Below are positions 1 to 11,592 of a stretch of 64,000 nucleotides of DNA, piece by piece (positions within the stretch are counted from its first letter, which is position 1; the number at the start of each line of letters is the position of its first letter). The stretch covers positions 186,001 through 250,000 of the forward strand of contig JADJJE010000003.1 of the NCBI GenBank assembly GCA_016706685.1, written 5' to 3'. The position numbers and the translations under genes are program-made. This stretch comes from Sandaracinaceae bacterium. Lineage in GTDB: Bacteria; Myxococcota_A; Polyangia; Polyangiales; Houyiibacteriaceae. A model generated the notes under the pieces. It did not search any database. It worked only from the letters and a program-made list of their open reading frames with translations, and had not been told where the DNA came from.

Positions 1-519
1 GGCCCGCTACACCACGGGCAGCGCGGCGCCGCAGCAGGTGGACGCCACCGCCGGCGGGACGCTGACGCTCGCGTTCCAGGCGCCCGCGGCCCCGGTCACG
101 CAGCCCGAGCCCGAGCCCACGCCAGACCCCGAGCCGGTGTACGAACCCGAGACGCAACCCCTGCCGCAGCCCGCTGCCGGTGAGAGCGAGAGCGATGGCC
201 TCGGTCCCGCGATGTTCTACACCAGCGCCGCGCTCACCGCCGTAGCGGCGGGTGTCACGGCCTGGTCCGTGGCGGACACCTTCGCGGCCAACCGCGCCTA
301 CGAAGACAACCCCACCCGTGAGGGCTACCTGGACGGCCAAGACCTGCGCCGCCGGACCTTCATCTTGGTGGGTGTCTCGGGAGCGCTGGCCGTCAGCACC
401 GTGGTGCTGGGCGTGCTCACCGACTTCGGTGGCAGCGATGACGATGACGAGGCACGCGCCCGAGCCAGCGTGTGGGCCTCTCCCGACGGCGGTGGGCTCA
501 CGGTGAGAGGAGCCTTCTG

Positions 520-520
<1 letters not shown>
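1..520 (+). CDS. C-terminal part of a membrane protein next to a Ser/Thr kinase (partial)
   Basis: The reading frame is open to the left edge, so the N-terminus is missing. The visible part starts with residues that look like the end of a beta-rich (PEGA-like) repeat, then a long Pro/Glu-rich linker, then two hydrophobic segments at about 210-280 and 355-420 nt with a charged loop between them, and an acidic stretch of four Asp near the end. The same architecture (extracytoplasmic TPR/PEGA region, then two C-terminal membrane segments) occurs in the protein at 47026, which also sits beside a kinase. The stop overlaps the ATG of the downstream kinase by one base, so the two are probably co-translated. 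Function is not known; a role in the kinase module is inferred from context. Confidence 0.7.
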
Positions 521-2192
<1,672 letters not shown>

Positions 2193-2193
<1 letters not shown>

Positions 2194-3218
2194 TGCTTTC
2201 TCTACGCGCTCGCTCCGCGCACCTCCCGGTGCACCTCGTCCTCTTGCTGCCGCTCGCCACGCTGGGGGCGTGCGACCTGTTCGACCAGGACCTGTACCTG
2301 AACCATGGTGGCCTCGCGCTGCGGGAAGCCTGCGGCGCGGGCGCACCCATGGTGGCTGGGAACATGACCTACATGGTGGACACCACCAGCATGGAGGACG
2401 ACCTCGACACCGCGCTCGCTGGCTGCACGGGGCAACCCATCCCGGGCAACGACGGCTTCTTCGGCGTCGAGATGCAGGCCGGCGAGAAGTGGCACTTCCA
2501 CGTGCGCAACAGCAGCGGCCTGGGCGTCAATCCCGCCATCTACATCCTGGACAACACCTGCGACGACCGCGCCTGCCAACGCGGTGACGCCATCGACGCG
2601 TGCGTGGAGAACCGCGACGAGCACCTGAGCTTCGTGGCCGACCGCACGGGCACGTTCTACGTGGGCATCGACGCGCGCACCGCCGGCGGCGGCGTGTTCT
2701 CGGTGGAGGTCTGGCGCCCCGAGTGTGGCAACGGCACGGTCGAGCACAGTGAGGGCTGCGACGACGTCGACGACCCCACGTGCGGGTCGGACTGCCGCCG
2801 CATCCTGGCCACGGGCGCGCAGGAGGTGGAGCCCAACGACGACTTCACGTCCTCCAACGTGACGCAGGTGGGCGCGGGCTCGTTCGAGGTGCGCGCCACC
2901 GTGGTGGACCTGTGCGACCTCGACATGTTCCTCGTCGAGGTGCCGGCCGGCGGCGACCTCTCGGCCACCGTCCTCGACCGCAACGGCGCGGTGTGTGCGG
3001 CAGACGCGCCAGAGCTGCAGCTCGAGCTGCTGGACGACAGCGGTGTGCAGACCCTCGGCACCGGCAGCCTGGGCGGCGCAGGCGGCACGTGCCCGGCCAT
3101 CGCCGCAGGCGCGCCCTTCGCCACCAACCTGCCGGCGGGCGACTACTACCTGCGCCTGACCACCACCGAGCTGAACACACTCTTCAATTATCGCCTGCAG
3201 GTCACCGTCGCCGAGTAG
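2193..3218 (+). CDS. Lipoprotein with Cys-rich DUF4215-like segment and PPC-like domains
   Basis: 341 residues with a signal peptide ending in the lipobox LGAC, so probably lipid-anchored; residue +2 after the Cys is Asp. Two regions look like pre-peptidase C-terminal (PPC-type) beta-sandwiches: one before and one after a short segment CGNGTVEHSEGCDD that matches the style of DUF4215 Cys repeats of myxobacterial surface proteins. The second sandwich carries the typical opening VEPNDDF. No catalytic domain is visible, so it is likely a binding or structural surface protein. It is the third gene of the kinase module, with its ATG overlapping the kinase stop by one base. Its precise function is unknown. 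Confidence 0.85.
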
Positions 3219-3270
3219 CCGCCGGGCGCTGTCGCTGGCGCCGCCGGCCTTCCGGATTCAGGATGGGGCC

Positions 3271-4164
3271 GTGGCGGTACTCAAGACTCAATCCTCCCGG
3301 GCCGTGCGAGGGGCGCTCACCGCGAGCGCCGCGTGGCTCTTCGTGGTGCTCTCTCCCGCGCTCCTGGCCAGCGGCTGCATGTCGCGGGCCGATGGCCGGG
3401 CCGTGCAAGCGGACCTCGCGGCGATGACCGAGCGCATGGCCACGCTGGAGCAGCGCGTGGAAGCCCAGGCCGCAGAGCTGGCGCGGCTCTTGGAGACGGC
3501 CAACGTGGTGCTGCTGCGCAACAGCGCAGACCAGGGGTTGGCGCTCCAGCAGCTGCGCGACCAGCTGGGCCAGCTGGAGGGGCAGATCGCCGAGACGCGT
3601 CACCTGGCCGAGATGGCCGAGCGGCAGTCCGCCGAGCAGCGCCGCGAGATGACGGAACAGCGCCAGCAGCTGGACGCGCAGCGCCAGGAGATCGAGCGCC
3701 GCGTGGACCAGATCGCGCGCGCGGCAGGCATGGACGTGACGCTACAGCCGAGCGAGGTCCCGCGGGATCGCGCCGCGCACTTCCAGGCGGGCAGCCAGGC
3801 CTTGCGCGTGGGCTCGCACTCGTACGCGCGCGCGCTCTTCCGCGAGTACGTCATCCGCTACCCCACCGACGAGCGGGCCGACGACGCGCAGTACGGCATC
3901 GGCTCGAGCTACCTGCAGCAGAACCAGCCGGCCGCAGCGCTGGGTGAGTTCCGCCGCATCCTCACCACGTACCGGACCGGCGACGTGATGGACAAGACGC
4001 TGGCGGACATGGCCGAGGCGTTCGTGTTGGTGCGCGCGTGCGCCGACGCACGGCAGTCGCTCGAAGCGCTGATCGCGGCGTATCCGGAGTCCTCCCTGAT
4101 CACGCGGGCGCGCAACCGCCTGCGGGAGATCAGCCGGCTGCCAGCGCGCGCCTGCGCGGAGTGA
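3271..4164 (+). CDS. cpoB: CpoB/YbgF-like TPR lipoprotein
   Basis: 297 residues starting at GTG 3271. The signal peptide ends in lipobox ASGC, unlike E. coli CpoB, which is a soluble periplasmic protein. A long coiled coil (about residues 45-150, rich in Gln, Glu, Ala, Arg) is followed by a TPR region with the motif FQAGSQALRVGSHSYARALF and YGIGSSYLQQ, typical of YbgF/CpoB. In known systems CpoB coordinates Tol-Pal with septal peptidoglycan synthesis. The gene lies directly beside the tol operon but points toward it: only 10 bp separate its stop from that of tolB on the other strand. The neighbourhood supports the identification strongly. Confidence 0.85.
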   Translation: MAVLKTQSSRAVRGALTASAAWLFVVLSPALLASGCMSRADGRAVQADLAAMTERMATLEQRVEAQAAELARLLETANVVLLRNSADQGLALQQLRDQLGQLEGQIAETRHLAEMAERQSAEQRREMTEQRQQLDAQRQEIERRVDQIARAAGMDVTLQPSEVPRDRAAHFQAGSQALRVGSHSYARALFREYVIRYPTDERADDAQYGIGSSYLQQNQPAAALGEFRRILTTYRTGDVMDKTLADMAEAFVLVRACADARQSLEALIAAYPESSLITRARNRLREISRLPARACAE

Positions 4165-4174
4165 GGCCTCCGGT

Positions 4175-5572
4175 CTAGCGTGCAGGCGTTGCAGCGGCGG
4201 GCGTGGACGCTGCTGGCGCGGGCGCTTCGGCCGGCACCGGCGTGGTGGCGGGATACGTCTCCCACTGCGACCAGCGCACCGTCTCGGCGTTGCCCGTGAC
4301 CACCCGTGTCTGGTTGTAGCCCTGCGGGCTGGCCACGTAGACGCCCGCGGCGTCGCGCCGGTCGGACACGAACGCCACCAGGCGGCAATCCGGGGAGAAC
4401 GCTGGGTCCTTGTTGTCGCCCTGCCCCTGCGTGAGCCGCACGTACTCCTGGGTCCGCGTGTTCACCATGAAGATGTCGTAAGCGCCATCGCGACCGGTGA
4501 ACGCGATCCACGGCCGCTCCGGGTCCATGCACCACGTGGGCGTCTGGTTGTGTGTGCCGCGGAACGTGACGCGCTGCACGTTGCTGCCGTCGCGATTCAT
4601 GGTGAAGATCTGCGGCGTACGGTGGCGGCTCGACACGAACGCCAGCTGGTTGTTGGGACCGCACGCGGGGCTCAGGTCCATGGCCGGGTGGTCGGTCAGG
4701 CGGCGCACGTCGCTGCCGTCGAGCGCGGTGCTGTAGATCTCGGAGTTGCCGTCACGCGAAGACGTGAAGTAGATGCGCCCGTCGCACACGGCCGGCGCCA
4801 TGTTGATGCCGTCGCCCTGCACGATGCGTGCGTCGCGCGCGCGCCCGTTGGTGATGTACATGCCGCGCTCGGTCATACGCGTGAACCAGATGCGGTTGTG
4901 CCCGAAGGAAGGCAGGAGCGAGATGCCGGTGCCGGTGGACACGCGCCGCTCACCGAAGCCGTCCATGAAGGACTTGAACACGTCCTTGGCGCCCGGGCCG
5001 GCGCGCCGCGCGTAGGCGATCTCGGTGCCGAACACGCCCGGCGTCCCGGTGAGCACGCGCAGCACCTCGTTGGCGAACTCGTGGGCCCAGCGGCGGGTGT
5101 GCGTGAGCGGGCCGCGATAGGTGTGCTCGAACGCGGGCGTGCCCGGCGCCGAGACGCGGAAGAAGCGCAGCGTGAGCTCCACGCCGTCCGCGCCCTGGCG
5201 CAGCTCGCCCTTGATGACGCCGTTGGCGTCCAGCGTGGCCCACGCACCCGCGCGGATGTCGAGCCCCTCGGCCACCAGGTCGTGCCGGATGGAGCGCGTG
5301 TCGATGACGGTGTAGCCGGGCATCAGCCGGAAGTCGTTGCGCAGCACGTCGGCCACGTCGGAGGAGCTGCCGAAGACGTCCGGGATGCCGATGCGGTACA
5401 TCTGGCTCTCGGGGGAGTCCACCACGATCTCGACGAGCGACTCGGGCAGCGGGCTCCCATCCCCCGCGGTCTGCGAGCGCGACTCGAACGGGGTGGCGGC
5501 GATGCCCAGCACGAGCGCGAGCCCGACCAGGGTGAGCCAAGGGTGCGTCGAGCGATGGGTGGGCGATGACAT
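4175..5572 (-). CDS. tolB: Tol-Pal system periplasmic protein TolB
   Basis: 465 residues. A signal peptide (hydrophobic segment at about residues 12-28) is followed by the TolB N-terminal domain and a C-terminal six-bladed beta-propeller made of PD40/WD40-like repeats. Visible repeat motifs include YFTSSRDGNSEIY, LAFVSSRHRTPQIF and AFSPDCRLVAFVSDR. TolB bridges the inner-membrane TolQRA motor to Pal in the outer membrane. The C-terminus has an extra Pro/Ala-rich tail of about 25 residues. It is the last gene of the pal-tolQRAB operon, nine bases after the tolA stop. Confidence 0.95.
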   Translation of the reverse strand: MSSPTHRSTHPWLTLVGLALVLGIAATPFESRSQTAGDGSPLPESLVEIVVDSPESQMYRIGIPDVFGSSSDVADVLRNDFRLMPGYTVIDTRSIRHDLVAEGLDIRAGAWATLDANGVIKGELRQGADGVELTLRFFRVSAPGTPAFEHTYRGPLTHTRRWAHEFANEVLRVLTGTPGVFGTEIAYARRAGPGAKDVFKSFMDGFGERRVSTGTGISLLPSFGHNRIWFTRMTERGMYITNGRARDARIVQGDGINMAPAVCDGRIYFTSSRDGNSEIYSTALDGSDVRRLTDHPAMDLSPACGPNNQLAFVSSRHRTPQIFTMNRDGSNVQRVTFRGTHNQTPTWCMDPERPWIAFTGRDGAYDIFMVNTRTQEYVRLTQGQGDNKDPAFSPDCRLVAFVSDRRDAAGVYVASPQGYNQTRVVTGNAETVRWSQWETYPATTPVPAEAPAPAASTPAAATPAR

Positions 5573-5581
5573 GGGTGGTTC

Positions 5582-6433
5582 CTAATTCCTGCGCGGCCCG
5601 ATGAACGTCACGGTGATGGCGCCGCCCAGGTAGCGCTCGGCTTCGTCGGGCGGAGGCGGGGGCAGCGAAGCGCCCGCAGCCTGTGCCATGCGCTGCCGCA
5701 CGGAGGCGTCGAACGCGTCATTGCCGCTGGGCCCCGAGATACTGAAGTCCCCGACGCGCGCGTCGGCGGTGATCTCCACGCGCACCCGGCAGCGCAGCGT
5801 GCTGAGCTCTTCCTCGGGGATGCTGGACGGTGCCTGCCAGCCGCGCCGGAAGTACGTGTACAGACGCCCCGGATAGATGTCCGCCTCGCCGCGCTCGGCC
5901 GTGCCCTCGGTGATGCCCTCGGCGTCGCCCTCGCGCACCCGCGGCTCGGCGAACTCCGCCGTGGCCGCCGCGCTGTCGCCCAGGCGCGTGAGCAGGTCTT
6001 CACGGGCCTCGGCCGCGCGCTGCTCCGCCGTGAGCGCGGGGTTGGCGTCGGTGGTGGGCCGGAGCCCTGTGCCGTCGGCCAGCGGCGGCTCGGCGCCCGG
6101 CAGGGCATCGGCAGGCGCTTCCCCAAGCACATCCGTAGCCGAAGGCGGTGGCGCCGTGGCCGCCGAGGGCACGTAGCGGTCGGGCATGCGACGCGGGTCC
6201 GGCGGCGCCCCGAAGCGCACGAAGCGAGCTTCCACCACCGGAACAGGCGGGACCTCGGCCTCCTCGGGCAGCTCGACGGTGTCCTCCACCAGCGCGCCGT
6301 AGATGTCCGAGACGGCAGCCGAGATGATGACCACCGTGAGCGGGAACGCCCCGAGCGCGATGAGCACCGCCAGCACCCCACCCGCGACTTCATCGAGCGC
6401 GAGTGACCTGCGCGTCTCGAAGCCGGGCGTCAT
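5582..6433 (-). CDS. tolA: TolA/TonB-family energy transducer
   Basis: 283 residues. One transmembrane helix near the N-terminus (about residues 17-45) is followed by a Pro/Glu/Ala-rich periplasmic stretch and a C-terminal TonB/TolA-like domain from about residue 190, with RCRVRVEITADARVGDFSI and the closing beta strand GGAITVTFIGP. This spans the periplasm and transmits proton-motive force from TolQR to TolB/Pal. The position between tolR and tolB supports TolA rather than TonB. The ATG overlaps the tolR stop by four bases. Confidence 0.88.
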   Translation of the reverse strand: MTPGFETRRSLALDEVAGGVLAVLIALGAFPLTVVIISAAVSDIYGALVEDTVELPEEAEVPPVPVVEARFVRFGAPPDPRRMPDRYVPSAATAPPPSATDVLGEAPADALPGAEPPLADGTGLRPTTDANPALTAEQRAAEAREDLLTRLGDSAAATAEFAEPRVREGDAEGITEGTAERGEADIYPGRLYTYFRRGWQAPSSIPEEELSTLRCRVRVEITADARVGDFSISGPSGNDAFDASVRQRMAQAAGASLPPPPPDEAERYLGGAITVTFIGPRRN

Positions 6434-6858
6434 TCCGCCGCTCGCTCCCGGTCGAGCGGGTCCGTGACCAAGCCCATCTTTCCGATGCCCGCGCGGCGCA
6501 CCAGCGCCAGCACACGCACCACGTCGCCGTAGGGCACCGTCTCGTCGGCCTGGATGTAGACCTCGTCGCGCGCGCGCAGGTCTTCGTCGGTCATGAGGCG
6601 CGTCTCGAGCTCCGAAAGCGTGAGCTCTTCTTCGCGCAGGAACAGGCGCCCGCCGGCCTCCACCGAGATGACGGGCTGCTCCTCGTCGATCTCCATGCGC
6701 GGCGCGTCGGCGTTGGGCAGGTCCACCGACACGCCCGTGGTCATCATGGGCGCCGCCACCATGAAGATGATGAGCAGCACCAGCATGACGTCCACGAGCG
6801 GCGTGACGTTGATCTCGCTGAGCGGGCCCCCGCGCCCCGATCCGCTCGAGAACCCCAT
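6430..6858 (-). CDS. tolR: Biopolymer transporter ExbD/TolR
   Basis: 142 residues, the usual family length. Short cytoplasmic N-terminus, one transmembrane helix containing the conserved Asp (INVTPLVDVMLVLLIIF), and a periplasmic domain ending in the canonical YGDVVRVLALVRRAGIGKMGLV. The membrane Asp is the proton-path residue in this family. Its stop overlaps the tolA start, and one base separates its ATG from the tolQ stop. Confidence 0.95.
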   Translation of the reverse strand: MGFSSGSGRGGPLSEINVTPLVDVMLVLLIIFMVAAPMMTTGVSVDLPNADAPRMEIDEEQPVISVEAGGRLFLREEELTLSELETRLMTDEDLRARDEVYIQADETVPYGDVVRVLALVRRAGIGKMGLVTDPLDRERAAE

Positions 6859-6859
6859 G

Positions 6860-7578
<719 letters not shown>

Positions 7579-7579
<1 letters not shown>

Positions 7580-8085
7580 CACTCGCTGGCGCTGACGCTG
7601 CGGTCCTGCGCCCAGCCCGACTCGTCGGAGCCCTGGGCCATCTCTTCGCCCACCGAGGTGACCGCGATGCGGGCCTGCTCGATGCCGAGCGACACGAGGT
7701 ACGCGCGGACGGCCTGGGCGCGACGGTCGCCGAGGGCGATGTTGTACTCCTCGGTGCCGCGCGGGTCGGTGGCGCCCGTGAGGTGCAGGCGGGCCGGCAC
7801 GCCGCGGGTGCGGTAGCAGTCCACGGCCTGCTGGATGGCCGCGCGCGAGGCGCTGTCCAGCTCGTCGGCGTCGAAGCCGAAGTAGACCCGGCTGAGGCTG
7901 CAAGCCTCGGCGGTCGGGTCTGTGTTCTCGGGGGTCAGGGTGACGTCACGGCTCGCGTCGCGGGAGCCGGTGTCCTCGGAGCCGGAGGTCTCTTCTTCTT
8001 CCTCGGGGGCTTCGCTGCGACACGCGGGGAGCGCGAGCGCGGTGGCCAGGAGGAGGAGCGGGAGGAGGGAGTGACGGTGCTGCAT
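7579..8085 (-). CDS. pal: Peptidoglycan-associated lipoprotein Pal
   Basis: 168 residues. Signal peptide with lipobox LPAC, a short acidic Glu/Ser-rich linker, then an OmpA-like peptidoglycan-binding domain with VYFGFDADEL, TGATDPRGTEEYN and ALGDRRAQAV. The usual aromatic C-terminus after the WAxNRR element is replaced by SGWAQDRSVSASE, a small departure. Pal tethers the outer membrane to peptidoglycan and is the outer-membrane partner of TolB. Here it is the first gene of the operon rather than the last, with its stop overlapping the tolQ start. Confidence 0.93.
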
Positions 8086-8112
8086 GATGGTGCCAACTTC
8101 TTTCGACCGCTT

Positions 8113-8141
8113 GGTATTCGGCCGGTCGCCGAAAAAGTCAA
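8113..8141 (-). promoter_or_regulatory. Candidate sigma-70 promoter of the pal-tol operon
   Basis: On the minus strand a -35-like TTGACT (8136-8141) is separated by 17 bp from AATACC (8113-8118), about 27 bp upstream of the pal ATG. The -35 matches 5 of 6 and the -10 only 3 of 6 consensus bases. Position and spacing are good, the -10 is weak. Confidence 0.35.
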
Positions 8142-8309
8142 CGGGTACAAGCCCCGGGAATTCCGGCCTGTTCTGCTCATTTCGCTGAACTAGATTCAGT
8201 GAGCCGTCCATCCCGGGCCCGGTCCGGCGTATACGAGAGGAATACGCTTTGCAGGGTACCCGAGCGCCATTCCCAGGCTTGGCGACGCGGTGAGGGTGAT
8301 GCTGTGAAC

Positions 8310-10495
8310 ATGGAACACCTCGCTTACTCCAGTCGGCTCGGCGCGCGCCCAAGAACCACTCGCGCCGGGGCACTCTCTTTGCTCTTTGCGCTGGGCCTCG
8401 GGGCGTGTGCCTCGGGCACCACGGCACCGCCGGTGGCTCCGGCCGAAGCGGGGCTGCACCGGGTCGAGAGCTGTGATGACCTGCTGGTGCAGCTGCGCGC
8501 CGACGCGGAGGCCAAGGTTCACGCCGAGGCCGACCGCATGCTGGCGGACTACGACATGTACCGCGACGGCAACTATGGAGGCTGGCCACAGCCCGCCTTC
8601 GACTTCGCGGATGGCGGCTCCCCCACGCCGCGCGCCGACGCGCCGCCCGAGTCGGGCCCCGAACACTTCACCGAGACCAACACGCAGGTGGCCGGCGTGG
8701 ACGAGCCCGACTTCGTGAAGACCGACGGCGGACGCATCTTCCTGATCCATGGGCAGTCCGTGCACGCGCTGCGCTCGTGGCCCGCGGCCGACACCGTGGA
8801 GACCGGCACCGCCAGCGTGGAGGGCTCGCCGCTGTCGATGTTCTTGCGTGACGACACGCTGGTGGTGTTCTCGAGCGTGCAGTTCGCCGACCCAGACGGC
8901 GGTCAGGGGCCCATCGCCACGCTGCCCTTCCCGGCCGACAGCTGGGGCCCGTACTACCCCATGTTCTACCGCGAGTTCACCAAGGTGAGCCTGTTCGACG
9001 TGAGCGGCGATGTGCCCGTGCTCAGCGGCGAGCGCTACGTGGAGGGCAGCTATCGCGCGGCGCGCCGCCACGACGCCGTGGTGCGCTTGGTGATGCGCTC
9101 CGACACGTGGCAGCCGCAGTGGAGCGGCGAGCGCCCCTACTACTGGAACGACGGCGGCGAGCTGGTGAGCGAGCAGACCTTCGCGCGCCGCGTGGCCGCC
9201 TGGCGCCGCGAGCGCCTGGCCGAGATCGCCACGCAGGACCTCGACGGCTGGCTTCCCGAGGAGTGGGTGCGCGAGGGCAGCGAGCTCGTGGCGGTCGCGC
9301 CACGCTGCACCGACTTCTACGCCGCTGCGCCGGGCCAGACCGACTACGGCATGACCCAGGTGTTGGGGCTCACGCTCGACGCGAGCGACACGGGCGTCTC
9401 ACGCAGCGCGTTCGTGCTGGGCGACGCGTCCATCGTGTCCGCCAACCACGAGGCGCTGATCATCGCGCAGGCCGACTGGCAGTGGAACGGCTGGTCCCCT
9501 GGGGTGGCGCGGTGTCCACGCGCCTGCACCGCTTCGACCTGAGCGGCGCGTCCACGAGCTACGCCGCCTCCGGGCGCGTGACCGGGCAGCTGCTCAACCA
9601 GTTCTCGCTCGACGAGAGCGACGGCGTGGTGCGCGTGGCCGTGACCGAGGACCGCTGGCTGGATGCCCAGGGCAACGTCATCGAGCCGAACGAGGACCAG
9701 CCCTGGGGTGACGGCACCCTGGTGAGCGCATCGCCCGTGAGCCGCGTGCTCACGCTGGGCGACGCCGCGGGCAAGCTGAGCGAGCTGGGCCGCAGCCACG
9801 ACCTCGCGCCGGGCGAACGCATCTTCTCCACGCGCTACGTGGGCGACACGGCGTACGTGGTGACCTTCCGGCAGATCGACCCGCTCTTCGTCGTGGACCT
9901 GAGCGACCCGGCAGACATCGTGGTGCAGGGCGAGGTCGAGATCCCCGGCTTCAGCACCTACATGCACCCGCTGGACGCTGGCCACCTGCTGACCATCGGC
10001 CGCGACATCGACCCGGTGACGCAGCAGGACAACGGCATGGCGCTCCAGATCTTCGACGTGAGCAACCCCGATGCCCCGGTGCGCACGCACGTGTACACGG
10101 TGCCGGGCGCCTACAGCCAGGCGCAGTACGACCACCTCGCGTTCAACTTCGACGCGCGCCTGGGGCTCTTGGCCATCCCGGTGGACACCTACGACACCAC
10201 CTTCGACTCCACGCTCGCGCTCTTCAGCGTGTCGGTCGCGGGCGGCATCGCGCCGGCCGGCTCCATCTCGCACAGCAGCTTCTACAGCGGGTGCGTGGAC
10301 GGCGTGGGCGACTACTACTGCAGCTACAGCCCCACCGTGCGGCGCGGCCTCTTCATCGAGGACTTCGTCTACACCATCAGCCTGGGCGGCGTGACCGTGC
10401 ACGCGCTCACGGACCTGACGAGCACGCTAGCCACGGTGAACCTGCCCGAGCCCCAGTGGTACAGCGGCTACTACGGCGAGGTGCGCACCTTCTGA
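8310..10495 (+). pseudogene. Beta-propeller domain lipoprotein, interrupted by one frameshift
   Basis: Two overlapping frames together encode one protein of about 728 residues. The first part (ATG 8310, lipobox LGAC) contains the hallmark TNTQVAGVDEPDFVKTDGG of the secreted beta-propeller family (PF09826-type). It runs out of frame at about 9496-9499, where a run of four C would need to be five to read WSPWGGAVSTRLHRFDLSG. The second part continues the propeller with RIFSTRYVGDTAYVVTF and ends at 10495. Both halves are well conserved with no further lesion, so this is either a recent single-base deletion or a sequencing error in the C-run. If intact it would be a secreted, lipid-anchored propeller of unknown binding role. 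GTG 8304 is an alternative start. Confidence 0.85.
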
Positions 10496-10541
10496 GGTCA
10501 AGCGGCGGGCGCTGGCCCAGCCCATGAGAGAAGAAACGAAG

Positions 10542-10581
10542 AGAAGCCCACTCCCGGCGTGCCGAGGGTGGGCTTCTTGCT
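10542..10581. terminator. Bidirectional hairpin terminator
   Basis: A 10-bp perfect stem AGAAGCCCAC/GTGGGCTTCT (10542-10551 and 10568-10577) with a second small stem in the loop lies between two converging genes. On the minus strand it is followed by a T-rich tract, on the plus strand by a weaker one. Confidence 0.75.
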
Positions 10582-10598
10582 TGGTGCGAACCTGCAGC

Positions 10599-10799
10599 TC
10601 AGCGCAGGTGCGGCGGCCGCAACGCGCAGGGCACGCGGCCAGGCTCGTCCGGGCTGGCGATGGGGTCGCCGGGACGCGGCAGGTCGGCACACTGGCCGTT
10701 GTTGTCGGCGTTCGAACCGCCGCAGCCGCTGGCGAGGACGCTGAGCAGGCCGAGCACGAGCACGAGACGTGAGGTGGTGTTCCGCATGGCGTAGCTCAT
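10599..10799 (-). CDS. Small lipoprotein
   Basis: 66 residues: a signal peptide ending in lipobox ASGC, then a short Gly/Asn/Asp/Pro-rich mature chain of about 40 residues with two further Cys residues. The start at ATG 10799 overlaps the stop of the upstream YcnI-like gene by one base, which argues it is a real, co-translated gene; ATG 10784 is an alternative. No known domain. Its context suggests a partner of the YcnI-like protein. The hairpin at 10542-10581 ends the transcript. Confidence 0.65.
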   Translation of the reverse strand: MSYAMRNTTSRLVLVLGLLSVLASGCGGSNADNNGQCADLPRPGDPIASPDEPGRVPCALRPPHLR

Positions 10800-11485
10800 C
10801 AGTAGAGCACCCAGATCTCGTCGTCGGTGTGGATCTCGGTCAGCAGTTCCACGTCCGGGTCGCTCTCGATGAGCGCGGTGGTCTCGACATTGGCGCTGTA
10901 CGCGGCGGTGCCCACCCACACGATGCGGGCGTCGTCGAACACGCTCAGGTCATGGACGTGGTCGGGGGCCACGTAGCGGTTCCAGCCCATCGTCCGCACG
11001 GGGAAGATGACGGCGGACGCGGCCGGGCTCACCACGGCCGGGTCGTCGTGCGCGCCCACGTCGTCCCACTCCACCACGGTCTCGACGCCCTCGGCGTTGC
11101 GGCACGTCTGCGTGACGGGGAAGTACAGCGTGGTGAAGGGCGCGGCCGGCGCGCGCACCCGCAGAGAGAACTGGTAGTACTGGTCGTCCACGGCGCGGGC
11201 GGTCTCCTTCTCGAAGATGAACGCCACGATGCGGCCCGTCCCATCGGTCTCGGCGGTGCCTTCACCCCACGCGCTGGTCAAGCCGCGCACGCTGGTGACC
11301 GTCTCGGGCATCTCGATGCGCACGCGCACGGTGTCGAGCCCCTCACAGCCGTGACTCACGCCGAACGTCACGATGGTGGAGGAGTCCGCCGTGAGGCGAC
11401 CTTCCACTCCGATGTGTGCCTGGGCGGCGCCCACGAACGCGCCGGCGAGTCCGAGCGCGATGACCAACAATCCCGTCTTCTTCAT
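10799..11485 (-). CDS. YcnI-like (DUF1775) periplasmic protein
   Basis: 228 residues. A signal peptide ending in AQA precedes a mature N-terminus beginning with His (HIGVEG), followed by VTFGVSHGCEGLDTVRVRIEMP and GLTSAWGEG. These match the DUF1775/YcnI pattern, where a mature N-terminal His and a nearby Trp take part in copper binding. After about residue 150 the protein has a C-terminal extension of some 75 residues unlike the usual short YcnI. No copper transporter is adjacent, so the copper role is inferred from the family only. A purine-rich stretch precedes ATG 11485. Confidence 0.7.
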   Translation of the reverse strand: MKKTGLLVIALGLAGAFVGAAQAHIGVEGRLTADSSTIVTFGVSHGCEGLDTVRVRIEMPETVTSVRGLTSAWGEGTAETDGTGRIVAFIFEKETARAVDDQYYQFSLRVRAPAAPFTTLYFPVTQTCRNAEGVETVVEWDDVGAHDDPAVVSPAASAVIFPVRTMGWNRYVAPDHVHDLSVFDDARIVWVGTAAYSANVETTALIESDPDVELLTEIHTDDEIWVLY

Positions 11486-11592
11486 TTCAATTCATCCTTC
11501 CGCGCCGTCTCCCAGCGCTGCGGGAACGATTCTAGAAGCGTAGCGGGCCGCTGACACCGTGGCATGTTGTCGCACTCGACGAGCACGCGGGC

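Noticed and set aside
472..519. Upstream GTG extension of the first kinase
   Set aside because: It overlaps the end of the previous gene, has no ribosome-binding site, and the kinase homology starts after ATG 520.
7580..7903. N-terminal extension of TolQ into the pal gene
   Set aside because: The extension is Arg-rich, unlike TolQ, and lies within the pal coding region; the ATG at 7579 overlaps the pal stop in the usual way.
8227..8247. GCGTAT and ATACGC inverted arms upstream of the beta-propeller gene
   Set aside because: The arms are 6 bp with a 9-bp spacer and no symmetry in the spacer; likely to occur by chance, and no regulator is adjacent.
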